Source: Syntrophus aciditrophicus SB
GTDB lineage: Bacteria > Desulfobacterota > Syntrophia > Syntrophales > Syntrophaceae
Length of the DNA: 64,000 nt
Direction: 5' to 3'
NCBI RefSeq assembly: GCF_000013405.1
Contig: NC_007759.1
Location: forward strand, 931,001 to 995,000
Shown: positions 19,531 through 27,127 of the stretch, one piece after another
Numbering within the stretch: the stretch's first letter is position 1
Layout of the letters: the number at the start of each line of letters is the position of its first letter
Notes under the pieces: generated by a model
The model's database searches: none
What the model was told of the DNA's origin: nothing
What the model saw: the letters and a program-made list of their open reading frames with translations, nothing else
Position numbers and translations under genes: made by a program

Positions 19531-20090
19531 CAGTCGTTTACCCCATTATGAAGCGTGATAGGTACGGCCAGGTAGTTCCAGCCATCCCTTGCGTCCAGTA
19601 ATCTGTATTTGTTTTCTTCGTATTCACCGGGGAAGAACACCAACAGTCTGCCCCGGATGTCCTTGACCACTTCCTTGAGAACCAGCGAAACACGGGTGAA
19701 GCCGAAGAGGCACCCGACGCCTTGGACAGCAACCACGGTATCTTCGTCAGTCCCTTCGGCCGTAAGTATTTCACGGATTCTGCCAGCGGCGTCCTGAACG
19801 AAGTCGCTCCGTAGCTTCATCGCCAAAGCTTCCGGGTCTTCGAAGTATGCCTCGCGATAGTCAGTGTTCGCCATCCACCCTGCGAACGTGTCGCCTATGT
19901 CCAGCAGGCGCCAGCCGTGACCAGTCGAGGTAGTCGCCATCTCGAATAGTTCCAGCCGCGCCCGTAACTTCCGTTCATCTGTTTTCGGATACACAACGAA
20001 AATTGCCTTCTGGTCACCGGCGAGGTTGCGCTGCCATGGTGCACCGATATGGCCACGGTATCGCGTTGCCAGTTCTTCGATTCTTCCCAT
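19530..20090 (-). CDS. brxB: BREX protein BrxB (DUF1788)
   Basis: 186 residues, the usual size of BrxB, a small core protein of type 1 BREX with unknown biochemistry. The family is recognised from the N-terminal RYRGHIGAPWQRNLAGDQKA, the middle GHGWRLLDIGDTFAGWMA and the C-terminal LLVFFPGEYEENKYRLLDARDGWNYLA. It begins 6 bases after brxA and shares a base with brxC, so translation is coupled. Recent work places BrxB in a complex with PglZ. Confidence 0.93.
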   Translation of the reverse strand: MGRIEELATRYRGHIGAPWQRNLAGDQKAIFVVYPKTDERKLRARLELFEMATTSTGHGWRLLDIGDTFAGWMANTDYREAYFEDPEALAMKLRSDFVQDAAGRIREILTAEGTDEDTVVAVQGVGCLFGFTRVSLVLKEVVKDIRGRLLVFFPGEYEENKYRLLDARDGWNYLAVPITLHNGVND

Positions 20091-20096
20091 TTTTCT

Positions 20097-20906
20097 TTAT
20101 CGCCTTTCGTCGAGGGGCAGAAGCCGTGAGAATCCTAACTCGACAATGCCGCCCGATTGACTCATGTCCAGGAAGCCCAATCTCCGGGCATCCATGGCAA
20201 GGTGCATGAGTGTACTTGGCGGCGTGTCGAGCGCTTGTGCCCAAGGCGTCTCAAAGAGTTTCGCTCCGCGTGTTCCCGTAAGATAGCCGAGCAGAAGGGC
20301 ATATGCAGTGGTGATTGCCGTTGGAGCAATGCTCTGGCGAACCTTATGGCTTCTCCCCTTCAGATGTCCGGTTTGCGTCCACGAGGAAGCGGCATTACGT
20401 ACAATTTTATTGAGCGTCCCCTCATTAAAACGGCCGCCCGCTGCCTGGTTCAGTGCGTCCGTCATCGGCTGCCGCGCGAACTCTTCGCCAGGATGCATAC
20501 ATAATACACTGGCAGCAGTTGCCCGGAGCAATGGGTCTCGAGCAAGGGCAAGCAACAAAGGAAGGATCGCCTGTCCAGAACGATCTGCATACCAAAAGTA
20601 ACGCATAAGCTGGAACAACAGTACCTTTGGATCAAGTGCATACAACTCAGAGAGACGTTGTAAGGACAATTTCCGGGTTGAGGCTGTGCGTTTGCCGAGG
20701 CAATTATCCTCAATAATGACTGATACATAATCATCACGCGTTGCATCTGGCCGCGAATAGTTCAATAACGCTCGAAGCTCATCGAGCATGATTGTGCGGC
20801 TTGTATGAGTGCCCTTATTGCCCCATCGAAAACCCGTAGAGCGAAATCGTATTTCTTCTGCTTCTGTTTTTGGCTGTAGCCAATCTATGGGTTGAATTGT
20901 TTTCAT
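20097..20906 (-). CDS. brxA: BREX protein BrxA (DUF1819)
   Basis: 269 residues, first gene of the BREX operon. BrxA homologues (DUF1819, sometimes called BREX inner-membrane proteins) are small DNA-binding helical proteins. The segment RFRSTGFRWGNKGTHTSRTIM followed by LRALLNYS near the N-terminus and LLLGYLTGTRGAKLFETPWA near the C-terminus fit the family. The ATG at 20906 has only a weak upstream purine run, unlike most genes of this operon. An 18-bp perfect palindrome sits 21-38 bases before the start and is a candidate operator. Confidence 0.9.
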   Translation of the reverse strand: MKTIQPIDWLQPKTEAEEIRFRSTGFRWGNKGTHTSRTIMLDELRALLNYSRPDATRDDYVSVIIEDNCLGKRTASTRKLSLQRLSELYALDPKVLLFQLMRYFWYADRSGQAILPLLLALARDPLLRATAASVLCMHPGEEFARQPMTDALNQAAGGRFNEGTLNKIVRNAASSWTQTGHLKGRSHKVRQSIAPTAITTAYALLLGYLTGTRGAKLFETPWAQALDTPPSTLMHLAMDARRLGFLDMSQSGGIVELGFSRLLPLDERR

Positions 20907-20926
20907 GTAATCTTAATTATCATATT

Positions 20927-20944
20927 GCCGGCAAATTTGCCGGC
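20927..20944. promoter_or_regulatory. Perfect 18-bp palindrome upstream of brxA (candidate operator)
   Basis: GCCGGCAAATTTGCCGGC is a perfect inverted repeat directly between the upstream gene remnant and brxA. It lies inside the 5' leader or promoter of the operon, so binding or pairing there could block transcription or translation of brxA. BREX loci in other bacteria are controlled by WYL-type regulators (BrxR) that bind inverted repeats; a WYL gene lies 2 kb away. The link is inference. Confidence 0.5.
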
Positions 20945-20959
20945 GTAATTTTTAAATTT

Positions 20960-21139
20960 TCATTTGGTAATGAATCTGAAGAATTGGACGGCGGAGATAA
21001 GAAAGTTGCCGCTATTGAGAATTTGATATTCCCTGAAGGCGCGCTCCTGAATGGCCAGGGGCAGCTCACCGTATTTCCCTTTCAGGATGGTGATAATGTT
21101 CGGATCCAAACCGAAGGCTTCAAAGAGATCGATGCGCAT
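20960..21139 (-). pseudogene. N-terminal remnant of a DEAD/DEAH-box (Ski2-like) helicase
   Basis: A 59-codon frame whose translation fits the beginning of a superfamily 2 helicase: FEAFGLDPNIITILKGKYGE, then a Q-motif-like LPLAIQERAFREY, then a strand GNFLISA that normally runs straight into the Walker A APTxSGKT. Here it is followed by unrelated residues and a stop, so all catalytic motifs are missing. The rest of the helicase was lost, probably by a deletion. It lies on the BREX strand between the IS110 element and brxA, so it may once have been the first gene of this locus. About 140 bases between it and the IS contain nothing I recognise. Confidence 0.6.
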
Positions 21140-21333
21140 GGGACGTAATGCTTTCTTTTTATTATGATCGATCCGTCGATCTTAAGGGCGGAAAATCACA
21201 AGTTCAAGGCCCAGGCGACAAAGGGGAGTCGTATGATGTTTCGAATACCAGCTTCCCAGTCGCAGTGTCAGTAGGCGAAAACGATAACGTGATGATATTC
21301 GCGCCGCTAAATACCATTATTTTCAGTCAACTA

Positions 21334-22536
21334 TCAAGAATTCATCTGTGGGCAAAAAGTTGTCCGTCGTGTCAGCATGGCATAGGCGATACGAATCAAT
21401 TTATGTGCAGTGGCCAATACCGCCATTTTATAGGGCAAGCCTTCAGTCCTTCGTTTAAGGTAATAAGCCTTAAAAATATCGTTATATTGAATCACTTTGG
21501 TTGTCATCATCCATATGATTCTCCTCAGATGACGATTTCCACGTTTCGTGATCCTGCCTTTACCTTCATGTTGACCTGACTGGTAAACAGCCGGGTCCAA
21601 TCCTGCCATGGCAATGATTTTCCCAGAATATTCGTAATGATTAACATCGCCACCCATCTCAATGAGAAAATTTACAGCGCTTTTGTCCCCGATACCTTTT
21701 ATGGAAGTAAGAATGTTGATATCGTCTTCCATCTGCTTTCGACTCATCTCAATCAATATGCCGGTTATCTCCTCCAGTGCCTCTTCAAGGTGAAGGAGCA
21801 GAGTCACGTTTTGCTTGAGAATGATTTCCTTGGCTGAACTTTTGGTACCGACCGACGAATGTGCGGCCTTGATCAGCTTCACAGCAAACGCCTCTCTTTT
21901 ATGCCCATAGGAATCTGCGATCAGCATCTGAGATAATTGACCAAGGTTTGCATTTCCAAGAGCAATGGCAGAAGGGTATTTCTGTACAAGCTTCAGTATG
22001 GACTTCGTAAAGACGGAAGTCATATGCTCCAGCTCCGGAAAAGTGATATTCAGGAGCCTCTTGATATTGATCTTCAATGCGGTCATCTCGTCAATCAAAC
22101 CTTCCCGCTGACGCGAGAGATCACGAAGATCGGAAATCAAAGATGAATCGACCCGTTGGATCAGAGTGTTCCCATTCGCAAGAAGAAACTGGGCAATGAC
22201 CACAGCATCCTTCTTGTCGGTTTTGGTCTTCCTGAGCTGCATCTTGACATAATTGGAAATCAGCAAAGGATTGATGATAACGACCTGGTATCCCTCAGAA
22301 ACCAGATAAGAGAAAAGATTGACATGATAGGAAGCCGTGGACTCCATCCCGATTAAAACGGATGAGACCGAAACAACCACCAGATGTTCCTTCAGCTTCT
22401 CAAAACCATTCCGGTCCATGGCCGCTGAAAACTGAAATAGCTTTTTCTCGTCCCTTCCAATCCCGTAGACATCAAATTTATCTTTTGAAATATCGATACC
22501 GAAAAAAGCATCAACGCTACCCTTTAATCCGGGCAT
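21334..22536 (-). CDS. IS110-family transposase (DEDD type)
   Basis: 400 residues from the ATG at 22536 (MPGLKGSVDAFFGIDISKDKFD), chosen for its GGGAGGTGATGTG leader. The N-terminal RuvC-like DEDD domain starts with GIDISKDKFDVYG and contains GMESTASYH and the KTKTDKKDA motif. The C-terminal Transposase_20 domain has IKGIGDKSAVNFL and AGLDPAVYQSGQ, with the likely catalytic Ser in QSG, then KGRITKRGNRHLRR. Full length and apparently intact. IS110 enzymes are guided by a structured RNA encoded in the element. It is inserted between the BREX locus and the WYL/ADP-ribose cluster. Confidence 0.95.
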   Translation of the reverse strand: MPGLKGSVDAFFGIDISKDKFDVYGIGRDEKKLFQFSAAMDRNGFEKLKEHLVVVSVSSVLIGMESTASYHVNLFSYLVSEGYQVVIINPLLISNYVKMQLRKTKTDKKDAVVIAQFLLANGNTLIQRVDSSLISDLRDLSRQREGLIDEMTALKINIKRLLNITFPELEHMTSVFTKSILKLVQKYPSAIALGNANLGQLSQMLIADSYGHKREAFAVKLIKAAHSSVGTKSSAKEIILKQNVTLLLHLEEALEEITGILIEMSRKQMEDDINILTSIKGIGDKSAVNFLIEMGGDVNHYEYSGKIIAMAGLDPAVYQSGQHEGKGRITKRGNRHLRRIIWMMTTKVIQYNDIFKAYYLKRRTEGLPYKMAVLATAHKLIRIAYAMLTRRTTFCPQMNS

Positions 22537-22790
22537 CACATCACCTCCCGACAAAAGAAAGATAAAGCAGGAAATTTAGCCTCTAAACCAATCCTCCAGC
22601 GTGACAAGGATTCTATGATCCAACCAACCTATTATGATTCATAGAGGCTTGGGACATACTGAAATGAGGGCTCTGTCGCCCAGGAAGTAATGAGTCCTCC
22701 TGCCTTCCCATGAATATTATTGCCATCCCTGTAGTCAATTAAATAATATTCTATAAGAATTCATGGTAGGAGGATATTACAAAGGTTAAA
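22537..22790 (-). ncRNA. Candidate IS110 bridge RNA / non-coding leader
   Basis: About 250 bases upstream of the IS110 transposase hold no gene. In the IS110 group this 5' leader encodes the bridge RNA that pairs with donor and target DNA. The sequence can fold: GCCTCTA at 22579-22585 pairs with TAGAGGC at 22642-22648, and a nested CTATGA (22613-22618) pairs with TCATAG (22639-22644), leaving an internal loop. Exact ends of the RNA and of the IS cannot be fixed by eye. Confidence 0.45.
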
Positions 22791-22818
22791 TATAGTAAAT
22801 ATGGCATAACCGGTCATA

Positions 22819-22854
22819 AACAGGGCATCGCAGGCGATTCCGCGATGCCCTGTT
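22819..22854 (-). terminator. Hairpin terminator after the WYL gene
   Basis: A 13-bp perfect inverted repeat (AACAGGGCATCGC with GCGATGCCCTGTT, 10-base loop) 55 bases past the WYL regulator stop. On the minus strand it is followed by TTTATGACC, a modest T-tract. It probably ends WYL transcription. Confidence 0.6.
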
Positions 22855-22908
22855 CTACGCGACTCTAATTTCTTCTATGACTGTAATTCGAGATTTCTAT
22901 CCGACAGT

Positions 22909-23874
22909 TCAGAAAGAGATATTATCGAGGCAGGATTGCTGTTCCTGCTTCTCCACCCACCCCTTTATATCGTTCAGCATCGACACCCGAAAATCCTCCG
23001 GCTCCAGAATCACGAAATGGGGAATCCAGGACTTGAGGATATCGCGGATGGCCTCATAGTTACCCACACGGAACGTCACAACCAGGGACCCGTCCGGCCT
23101 TTCTTCTTTGATTTCCTGTGTCGGATACATTTTGCGGCGTTTGAAATAATCGCTGACCCGGGCATCGATGTGCACGGTAATCTCGATATTCGCGTCCTCC
23201 GTAAACCAGATATTCGCACTCTGTCGGAGGACATCATCAAGGTCGCTCGGGATCGCCGTGAAGCACTGTCTGGACGATTTGAAATTCTCTATCTTGTCGA
23301 GGGCATATCGCTTGAGAATGCCGGTGGAGGGTTCGTTGCCGATGAGATACCAGAAGCCGCTGAAGTAGACCACCCGGTAAGGCTCGAGGTTCACGGCATG
23401 AGAGCCATGGGGAGCGGCATACTGAAAGCTGACGGTTCTTTTCTTCAGGATGGCCTGGAGTATCCGGTTCAGAAGGGCGCTGTCCAGGGGGACGGCATCG
23501 TCGATCTTGACAAAAACCGGCATGGACTTCACGCAATCATACAGATGATCCAGGATGTTGCCCGCCGCTGTCTGAAAAGGCCTGCCTAACTGCCCCACGA
23601 TGTTCTTCAGGGCCACGACCAGGGCCAGCTCCGTGTCGTCGAAGACCTCCAGGTTCCTGACCAGATCCTTGTGAAGTTGATAGATTCCTTTCCGGATTTC
23701 ATGGAGGGGGAAGCCGGACTTTTTCAGAAGCAGCAGGTCCCGCTGGATCGTGCGTGGGGTGGTCTGAAATTGTCGGCTAAGCCAGGTGCTGGAGACCTTC
23801 TCTTTTTCCATGAAGATTCGGAGGATCTGACCCAGCCGAACAATGCGCGCTTTTCCATCAGCCTTTTCCGTCAT
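22909..23874 (-). CDS. WYL-domain transcriptional regulator
   Basis: 321 residues from the ATG at 23874, placed by a GAAGGTG site; an upstream frame to 23910 lacks one. The N-terminus is a DeoR-like helix-turn-helix (VSSTWLSRQFQTTPRTIQRDL, about 28-48). A WYL domain (about 150-220) carries EPYRVVYFSGFWYLIGNEPS and RYALDKIENF, and a WCX-like C-terminal domain ends in LKSWIPHFVILEP. WYL proteins sense ligands, probably nucleic-acid species, and often control defence genes; BrxR of BREX is one. The gene is divergent from the DUF6569 operon, its most likely target. A role at brxA is possible but separated by an IS. Confidence 0.9.
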   Translation of the reverse strand: MTEKADGKARIVRLGQILRIFMEKEKVSSTWLSRQFQTTPRTIQRDLLLLKKSGFPLHEIRKGIYQLHKDLVRNLEVFDDTELALVVALKNIVGQLGRPFQTAAGNILDHLYDCVKSMPVFVKIDDAVPLDSALLNRILQAILKKRTVSFQYAAPHGSHAVNLEPYRVVYFSGFWYLIGNEPSTGILKRYALDKIENFKSSRQCFTAIPSDLDDVLRQSANIWFTEDANIEITVHIDARVSDYFKRRKMYPTQEIKEERPDGSLVVTFRVGNYEAIRDILKSWIPHFVILEPEDFRVSMLNDIKGWVEKQEQQSCLDNISF

Positions 23875-23903
23875 TTTTTCACCTTCAATAGGAAAAATCG
23901 TGC

Positions 23904-23925
23904 GACTCACCCTTGTCGTATGACC
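23904..23925. promoter_or_regulatory. Inverted repeat between WYL gene and DUF6569 operon
   Basis: The 111-base divergent intergenic region contains GCGAC-N8-GTCGT, an imperfect inverted repeat placed where an autoregulatory WYL protein would bind both promoters. Weak evidence: one short repeat only. Confidence 0.3.
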
Positions 23926-23985
23926 ATAGAATCATGCGGTAACGGGGATTATAATGTCAATCAAAAAGAGGGAAGGAGAGAGAGA

Positions 23986-24966
23986 ATGAACACAATTATG
24001 AAAGAGTACATGGAAAAGATATCCTTCGGCGACATGCAGGTCCACGATCATGTAGCCGTCATTCCTTTGATGATGACCAATGGCATCGGGCCGGAGTATT
24101 TCACACTGAAGGAGGCGCTGGCGAGCGATCTCCTCACCATTTCGGAACTTACCGAAGGCGGGCACGTTCCGGAATTGAAAGTCCAAAACCGTGCAGAAAA
24201 ACCTGTCCTGATCATTGATGGGGAAGAGTTGAGCGGGGCCAAACAGAACCGGGTCCTGAACACAACCATCCTGCTCAAGGAGCAGTCCGAAACCGTCATT
24301 CCCGTGAGCTGCACCGAGCAGGGACGATGGTCTTACCGGTCTGCCCATTTCGAAGAGTCGGGCCATATCATGTCGGCCAAACTGCGGCGGGTGAAAAACA
24401 GGTCGGTTATGGAATCACTGAAATTTTGCCGCGGGTTTCAATCGGATCAGGGTGCTGTCTGGGAAGAAATACAGGCACAGTCGGAAAAAGCCAGGGTTTC
24501 ATCGCCGACCCATGCCATGAAGGATATTCATGAGGCCCGAGAGAACGATCTGGATGCCTATCTTGAATACTTCACAATGGTTCCGGACCAGAAGGGGCTC
24601 ATCGTCATCGTCAATGGGGATGTGGCGGGTCTCGATATGGTTTCTCAGGCTGATACCTTCAAGGTCCTCTATTCCAAGCTCATCAAGAGCTATATCATGG
24701 ATGCCATTCTGGAAAGGCCGGCGAAAGGCAAGGCGCCCGGCTTGGACAAGGCAAAGGCATTCCTGGATGAGATAATAACGGCTGGCGAGCAGACTTACGA
24801 TTCCGTGGGATATGGCCGTGACTTCCGTTACGAGGGGAAGAAACTGGTCGGCTCTGCTCTGGTCCACGAAGATGCAGTCATCCACATGGCCTTCTTCAGG
24901 ACGACGCAGGCGGAAAAGTCGGGCTTTATGGCAGGGACATCCCGACGCAGGAATTTCCGGCAGTGA
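23986..24966 (+). CDS. DUF6569 (ARPP-1) family protein
   Basis: 326 residues from the ATG at 23986, which follows GGAAGGAGAG; the longer frame to 23671 runs back into the WYL gene. The fold is recognised from VHDHVAVIPLM, the EALASDLLTISELTEGG segment, VLIIDGEELSGAKQNRVLN, the IPVSCTEQGRW strand, and a C-terminal YEGKKLVGSALVHEDAVIHMAFF. This is the ARPP-1 domain, named for its association with ADP-ribosylglycohydrolases (ARG) and rhodanese/phosphatase proteins. An ARG gene lies 720 bases downstream on the same strand, matching that association. Biochemical activity is not known; a role in handling ADP-ribose-modified molecules is inferred. Confidence 0.83.
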   Translation: MNTIMKEYMEKISFGDMQVHDHVAVIPLMMTNGIGPEYFTLKEALASDLLTISELTEGGHVPELKVQNRAEKPVLIIDGEELSGAKQNRVLNTTILLKEQSETVIPVSCTEQGRWSYRSAHFEESGHIMSAKLRRVKNRSVMESLKFCRGFQSDQGAVWEEIQAQSEKARVSSPTHAMKDIHEARENDLDAYLEYFTMVPDQKGLIVIVNGDVAGLDMVSQADTFKVLYSKLIKSYIMDAILERPAKGKAPGLDKAKAFLDEIITAGEQTYDSVGYGRDFRYEGKKLVGSALVHEDAVIHMAFFRTTQAEKSGFMAGTSRRRNFRQ

Positions 24967-25001
24967 GCCTATGGGCGTGAATGAAATAGTGTGGTGTCGG
25001 C

Positions 25002-25184
25002 ATGAAAAAGATTTGTGACCAGTGCTATCGGGAATATTTTGAGGAAGATGATCCGATCAGTCCAGCGGACGAACTTGGGCGCATTTTTCTCGAAAGCATA
25101 GAAGATACCCGAAACGCCAAAAACATTTGCCCCGAATGCCGGGAGAGACTCGGAATTCTGTTTCTCCTGGGATTCGGGGAATAG
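25002..25184 (+). CDS. Small zinc-ribbon-like protein
   Basis: 60 residues with two CxxC pairs (CDQC near 5-8 and CPEC near 46-49), spaced by an acidic linker, consistent with one structural zinc site. It starts 35 bases after the DUF6569 gene on the same strand, with a weak ribosome binding site. Unrecognised; probably part of the same operon. Confidence 0.6.
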   Translation: MKKICDQCYREYFEEDDPISPADELGRIFLESIEDTRNAKNICPECRERLGILFLLGFGE

Positions 25185-25275
25185 GCGTCATGCGCTATGT
25201 GCACAATACGGAACTGCAAAAAGTTTGGCAGACCGTCATGTCTCTTTAAGGGAAGACAAATAAGGAGGCGTTATT

Positions 25276-25539
25276 ATGAAAAAAAAGGATATTAAAGAAG
25301 CCTTCAGGAGGGCGGCATCCAATATGATCGTGGATCTTTACGATTTCAGTGGATGTAAATGCTTTGATCATTGCAAGCATCTCCAGGAGAACATAGGACC
25401 CGATGGATGGTGTGCGGCGTTTCCTGATGGACCTGTACCGGATGACATATTCATGGGTGAATTTGATCATTCGAAAAGACATCCCGATCAGAAGAATGAC
25501 ATTGTTTATGAGAGAGAAACAAATGATGACATCAAATGA
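25276..25539 (+). CDS. Small Cys-containing unknown protein
   Basis: 87 residues with a strong AAGGAGG site 7 bases before the ATG. It contains Cys-rich SGCKCFDHCKHL and DGWCAAFPD and ends in a hydrophilic tail. No family recognised. It overlaps the next small gene by 17 bases, which suggests coupled translation toward the ADP-ribosylglycohydrolase. Confidence 0.62.
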   Translation: MKKKDIKEAFRRAASNMIVDLYDFSGCKCFDHCKHLQENIGPDGWCAAFPDGPVPDDIFMGEFDHSKRHPDQKNDIVYERETNDDIK

Positions 25540-25678
25540 AATGCAGGAAAAATTAATGATGGAAAATTGGAATTACTGGATCGTTATGGGTCATTGCTGC
25601 GATCCCAAAGCACACTGGCTATTTCCGGAGATGGCCTCTCAAATTGCCATGGTTCTTTCATGGGAGAAAGGGGAATAA
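25523..25678 (+). CDS. Very small unknown protein before ADP-ribosylglycohydrolase
   Basis: 51 residues starting at tandem ATGATG inside the end of the preceding gene, and ending 6 bases before the ADP-ribosylglycohydrolase start. It has a GHCCDPKAHWLFPE segment with paired Cys and His. Tight packing and AGAGAG upstream support translation, but there is no known family. Confidence 0.5.
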   Translation: MMTSNEMQEKLMMENWNYWIVMGHCCDPKAHWLFPEMASQIAMVLSWEKGE

Positions 25679-25684
25679 AGCAGA

Positions 25685-26608
25685 ATGGATATGCCTTTGG
25701 ATAAACTGACCCGTTATCGTGGCTGCCTTCTCGGACTGGCCGTGGGTGACGCCCTGGGAACAACCCTGGAATTTAAACCGCCGGGAAGTTTCAAACCCAT
25801 CACCGACATGGTCGGCGGCGGTCCTTTCGATTTGCAGCCTGGTCAATGGACGGACGATACCTCCATGGCCCTCTGTCTGGCTGAAAGCCTGATAAAATGT
25901 CGGGGATTCGACCCGAAAGATCAAATGGAGCGGTACGTCCGCTGGTGGAAGAAGGGTTGTCTGAGCAGCACCGGGTCATGCTTTGATATCGGAAACACGA
26001 CGAGAACGGCACTCTCCAACTTTTTGAGAACGGGGAATCCCATCAGTGGTCCGACCGATTCCCACAGCGCAGGGAACGGCTCCCTTATGCGCCTGGCCCC
26101 TGTGCCGATGTTCTATGCCGGCAATCCCGGGGAAGCCATCGAGAAGTCGGGTGAAAGTTCCAGGACAACACATGGCGCAACGGCTGCCGTAGATGCCTGC
26201 CGGTATTTTGGGGCATTGATTGTCGGGGCACTGAACGGCGAGGACAAAGAAACCATCCTGTCCGATCATTATTGCCCAAGCCCCGGCTATTGGCAGGAAA
26301 AAGTTCTTGCTTCTGAGATTGCAGAAATCGCAGCCGGCTCATTCAAACACAAGAACCCTCCGGAAATCAAAGGAACAGGTTATGTCGTCCAATCCCTGGA
26401 AGCGGCCCTCTGGGCCTTTTACAACAGCAGTTCCTTTGAAGAAGGTTGCCTTCTTGCCGTCAATCTCGGTGATGACGCGGATACCACAGGGGCGATTTAT
26501 GGGCAGTTGGCGGGAGCTTTTTATGGTGCCAATAGGATCAAAGGCGCCTGGAAAAATCAACTCGCTTGTAGGGCGAAGATCGTATTCATGGCTGAACACC
26601 TTATTTGA
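25685..26608 (+). CDS. ADP-ribosylglycohydrolase (DraG-like)
   Basis: 307 residues. This family removes ADP-ribose from proteins or nucleic acids with two Mg ions. The three metal-binding motifs are present: GDALG near 20-24 with the [13 protein letters not shown] context, WTDDTSMA near 55-62, and [10 protein letters not shown] near 262-271; [12 protein letters not shown] near 119-130 is also typical. So the enzyme should be active. With DUF6569 and the small proteins it forms the WYL-flanked cluster at 22909-26608. No ADP-ribosyltransferase is visible nearby, so the modified substrate is unknown; it could counter a phage or toxin ADP-ribosylation. Confidence 0.93.
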   Translation: MDMPLDKLTRYRGCLLGLAVGDALGTTLEFKPPGSFKPITDMVGGGPFDLQPGQWTDDTSMALCLAESLIKCRGFDPKDQMERYVRWWKKGCLSSTGSCFDIGNTTRTALSNFLRTGNPISGPTDSHSAGNGSLMRLAPVPMFYAGNPGEAIEKSGESSRTTHGATAAVDACRYFGALIVGALNGEDKETILSDHYCPSPGYWQEKVLASEIAEIAAGSFKHKNPPEIKGTGYVVQSLEAALWAFYNSSSFEEGCLLAVNLGDDADTTGAIYGQLAGAFYGANRIKGAWKNQLACRAKIVFMAEHLI

Positions 26609-26745
26609 AAAAATATAGATTTTTATGAAAGTCCTACATTGCACAGGGCAGATGGACGTTACGAAAATTTTAGTCAAACTATTTTTTTCAGCTCAACGAC
26701 AACTAAAATTACCATTGCGTAGATTATCATCTGGAGATAACTATT

Positions 26746-27116
26746 ATGGCCATGAAGGAAAAATGTTATTCCACGGAAGATGAAACCCTTGCCACCATGC
26801 TGAATCTGGATGCGAGATCTTTCCCATGGACAACGGCTAATGGACAAAGTTCGAGGCGTACCGGGTGAATCCGGAGCAGCAAATTCCTCATGGCGTCCGG
26901 TACTCCCTGACGTTGCACGACCGTTATAATCGTCGGATTCTGGGTTTCGACAACGCCCATGCCATACGACCGACAAGGAAAGGCTACGGAGGCAGGAAGA
27001 TCACGTGGGATCACAAGCACAAATGCGACAAGATATCGCCTTATGAGTACGAATCGTCGAGCCAGTTGCTGCAGGATTTCTGGGAGGAGGTCGAGCGGAT
27101 CATGGGCAAGGAATGA
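26746..27116 (+). pseudogene. Broken TumE-type (DUF6516) toxin gene
   Basis: The C-terminal part (from about 26841: WTKFEAYRV, then HGVRYSLTLHDRYNRRILGFDNAH and WDHKH) is typical of TumE toxins of TumE-TumA modules. The N-terminal part starts at the ATG at 26746 (MAMKEKCYSTEDETLATMLNLDA) in another frame. A one-base loss near 26813 moves to the frame reading EIFPMDNG. There a TAA stop at 26838-26840 replaces the residue expected before WTKFE (likely Tyr). A GTG at 26865 could make only a truncated product. So there are two lesions. It overlaps the intact antitoxin gene at its 3' end. Confidence 0.75.
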
Positions 27117-27127
27117 GAGGAAAAGAA

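Noticed and set aside
21148-21579. Plus-strand frame across the IS110 3' end
   Set aside because: Mostly antisense to the transposase, with no recognisable domain.
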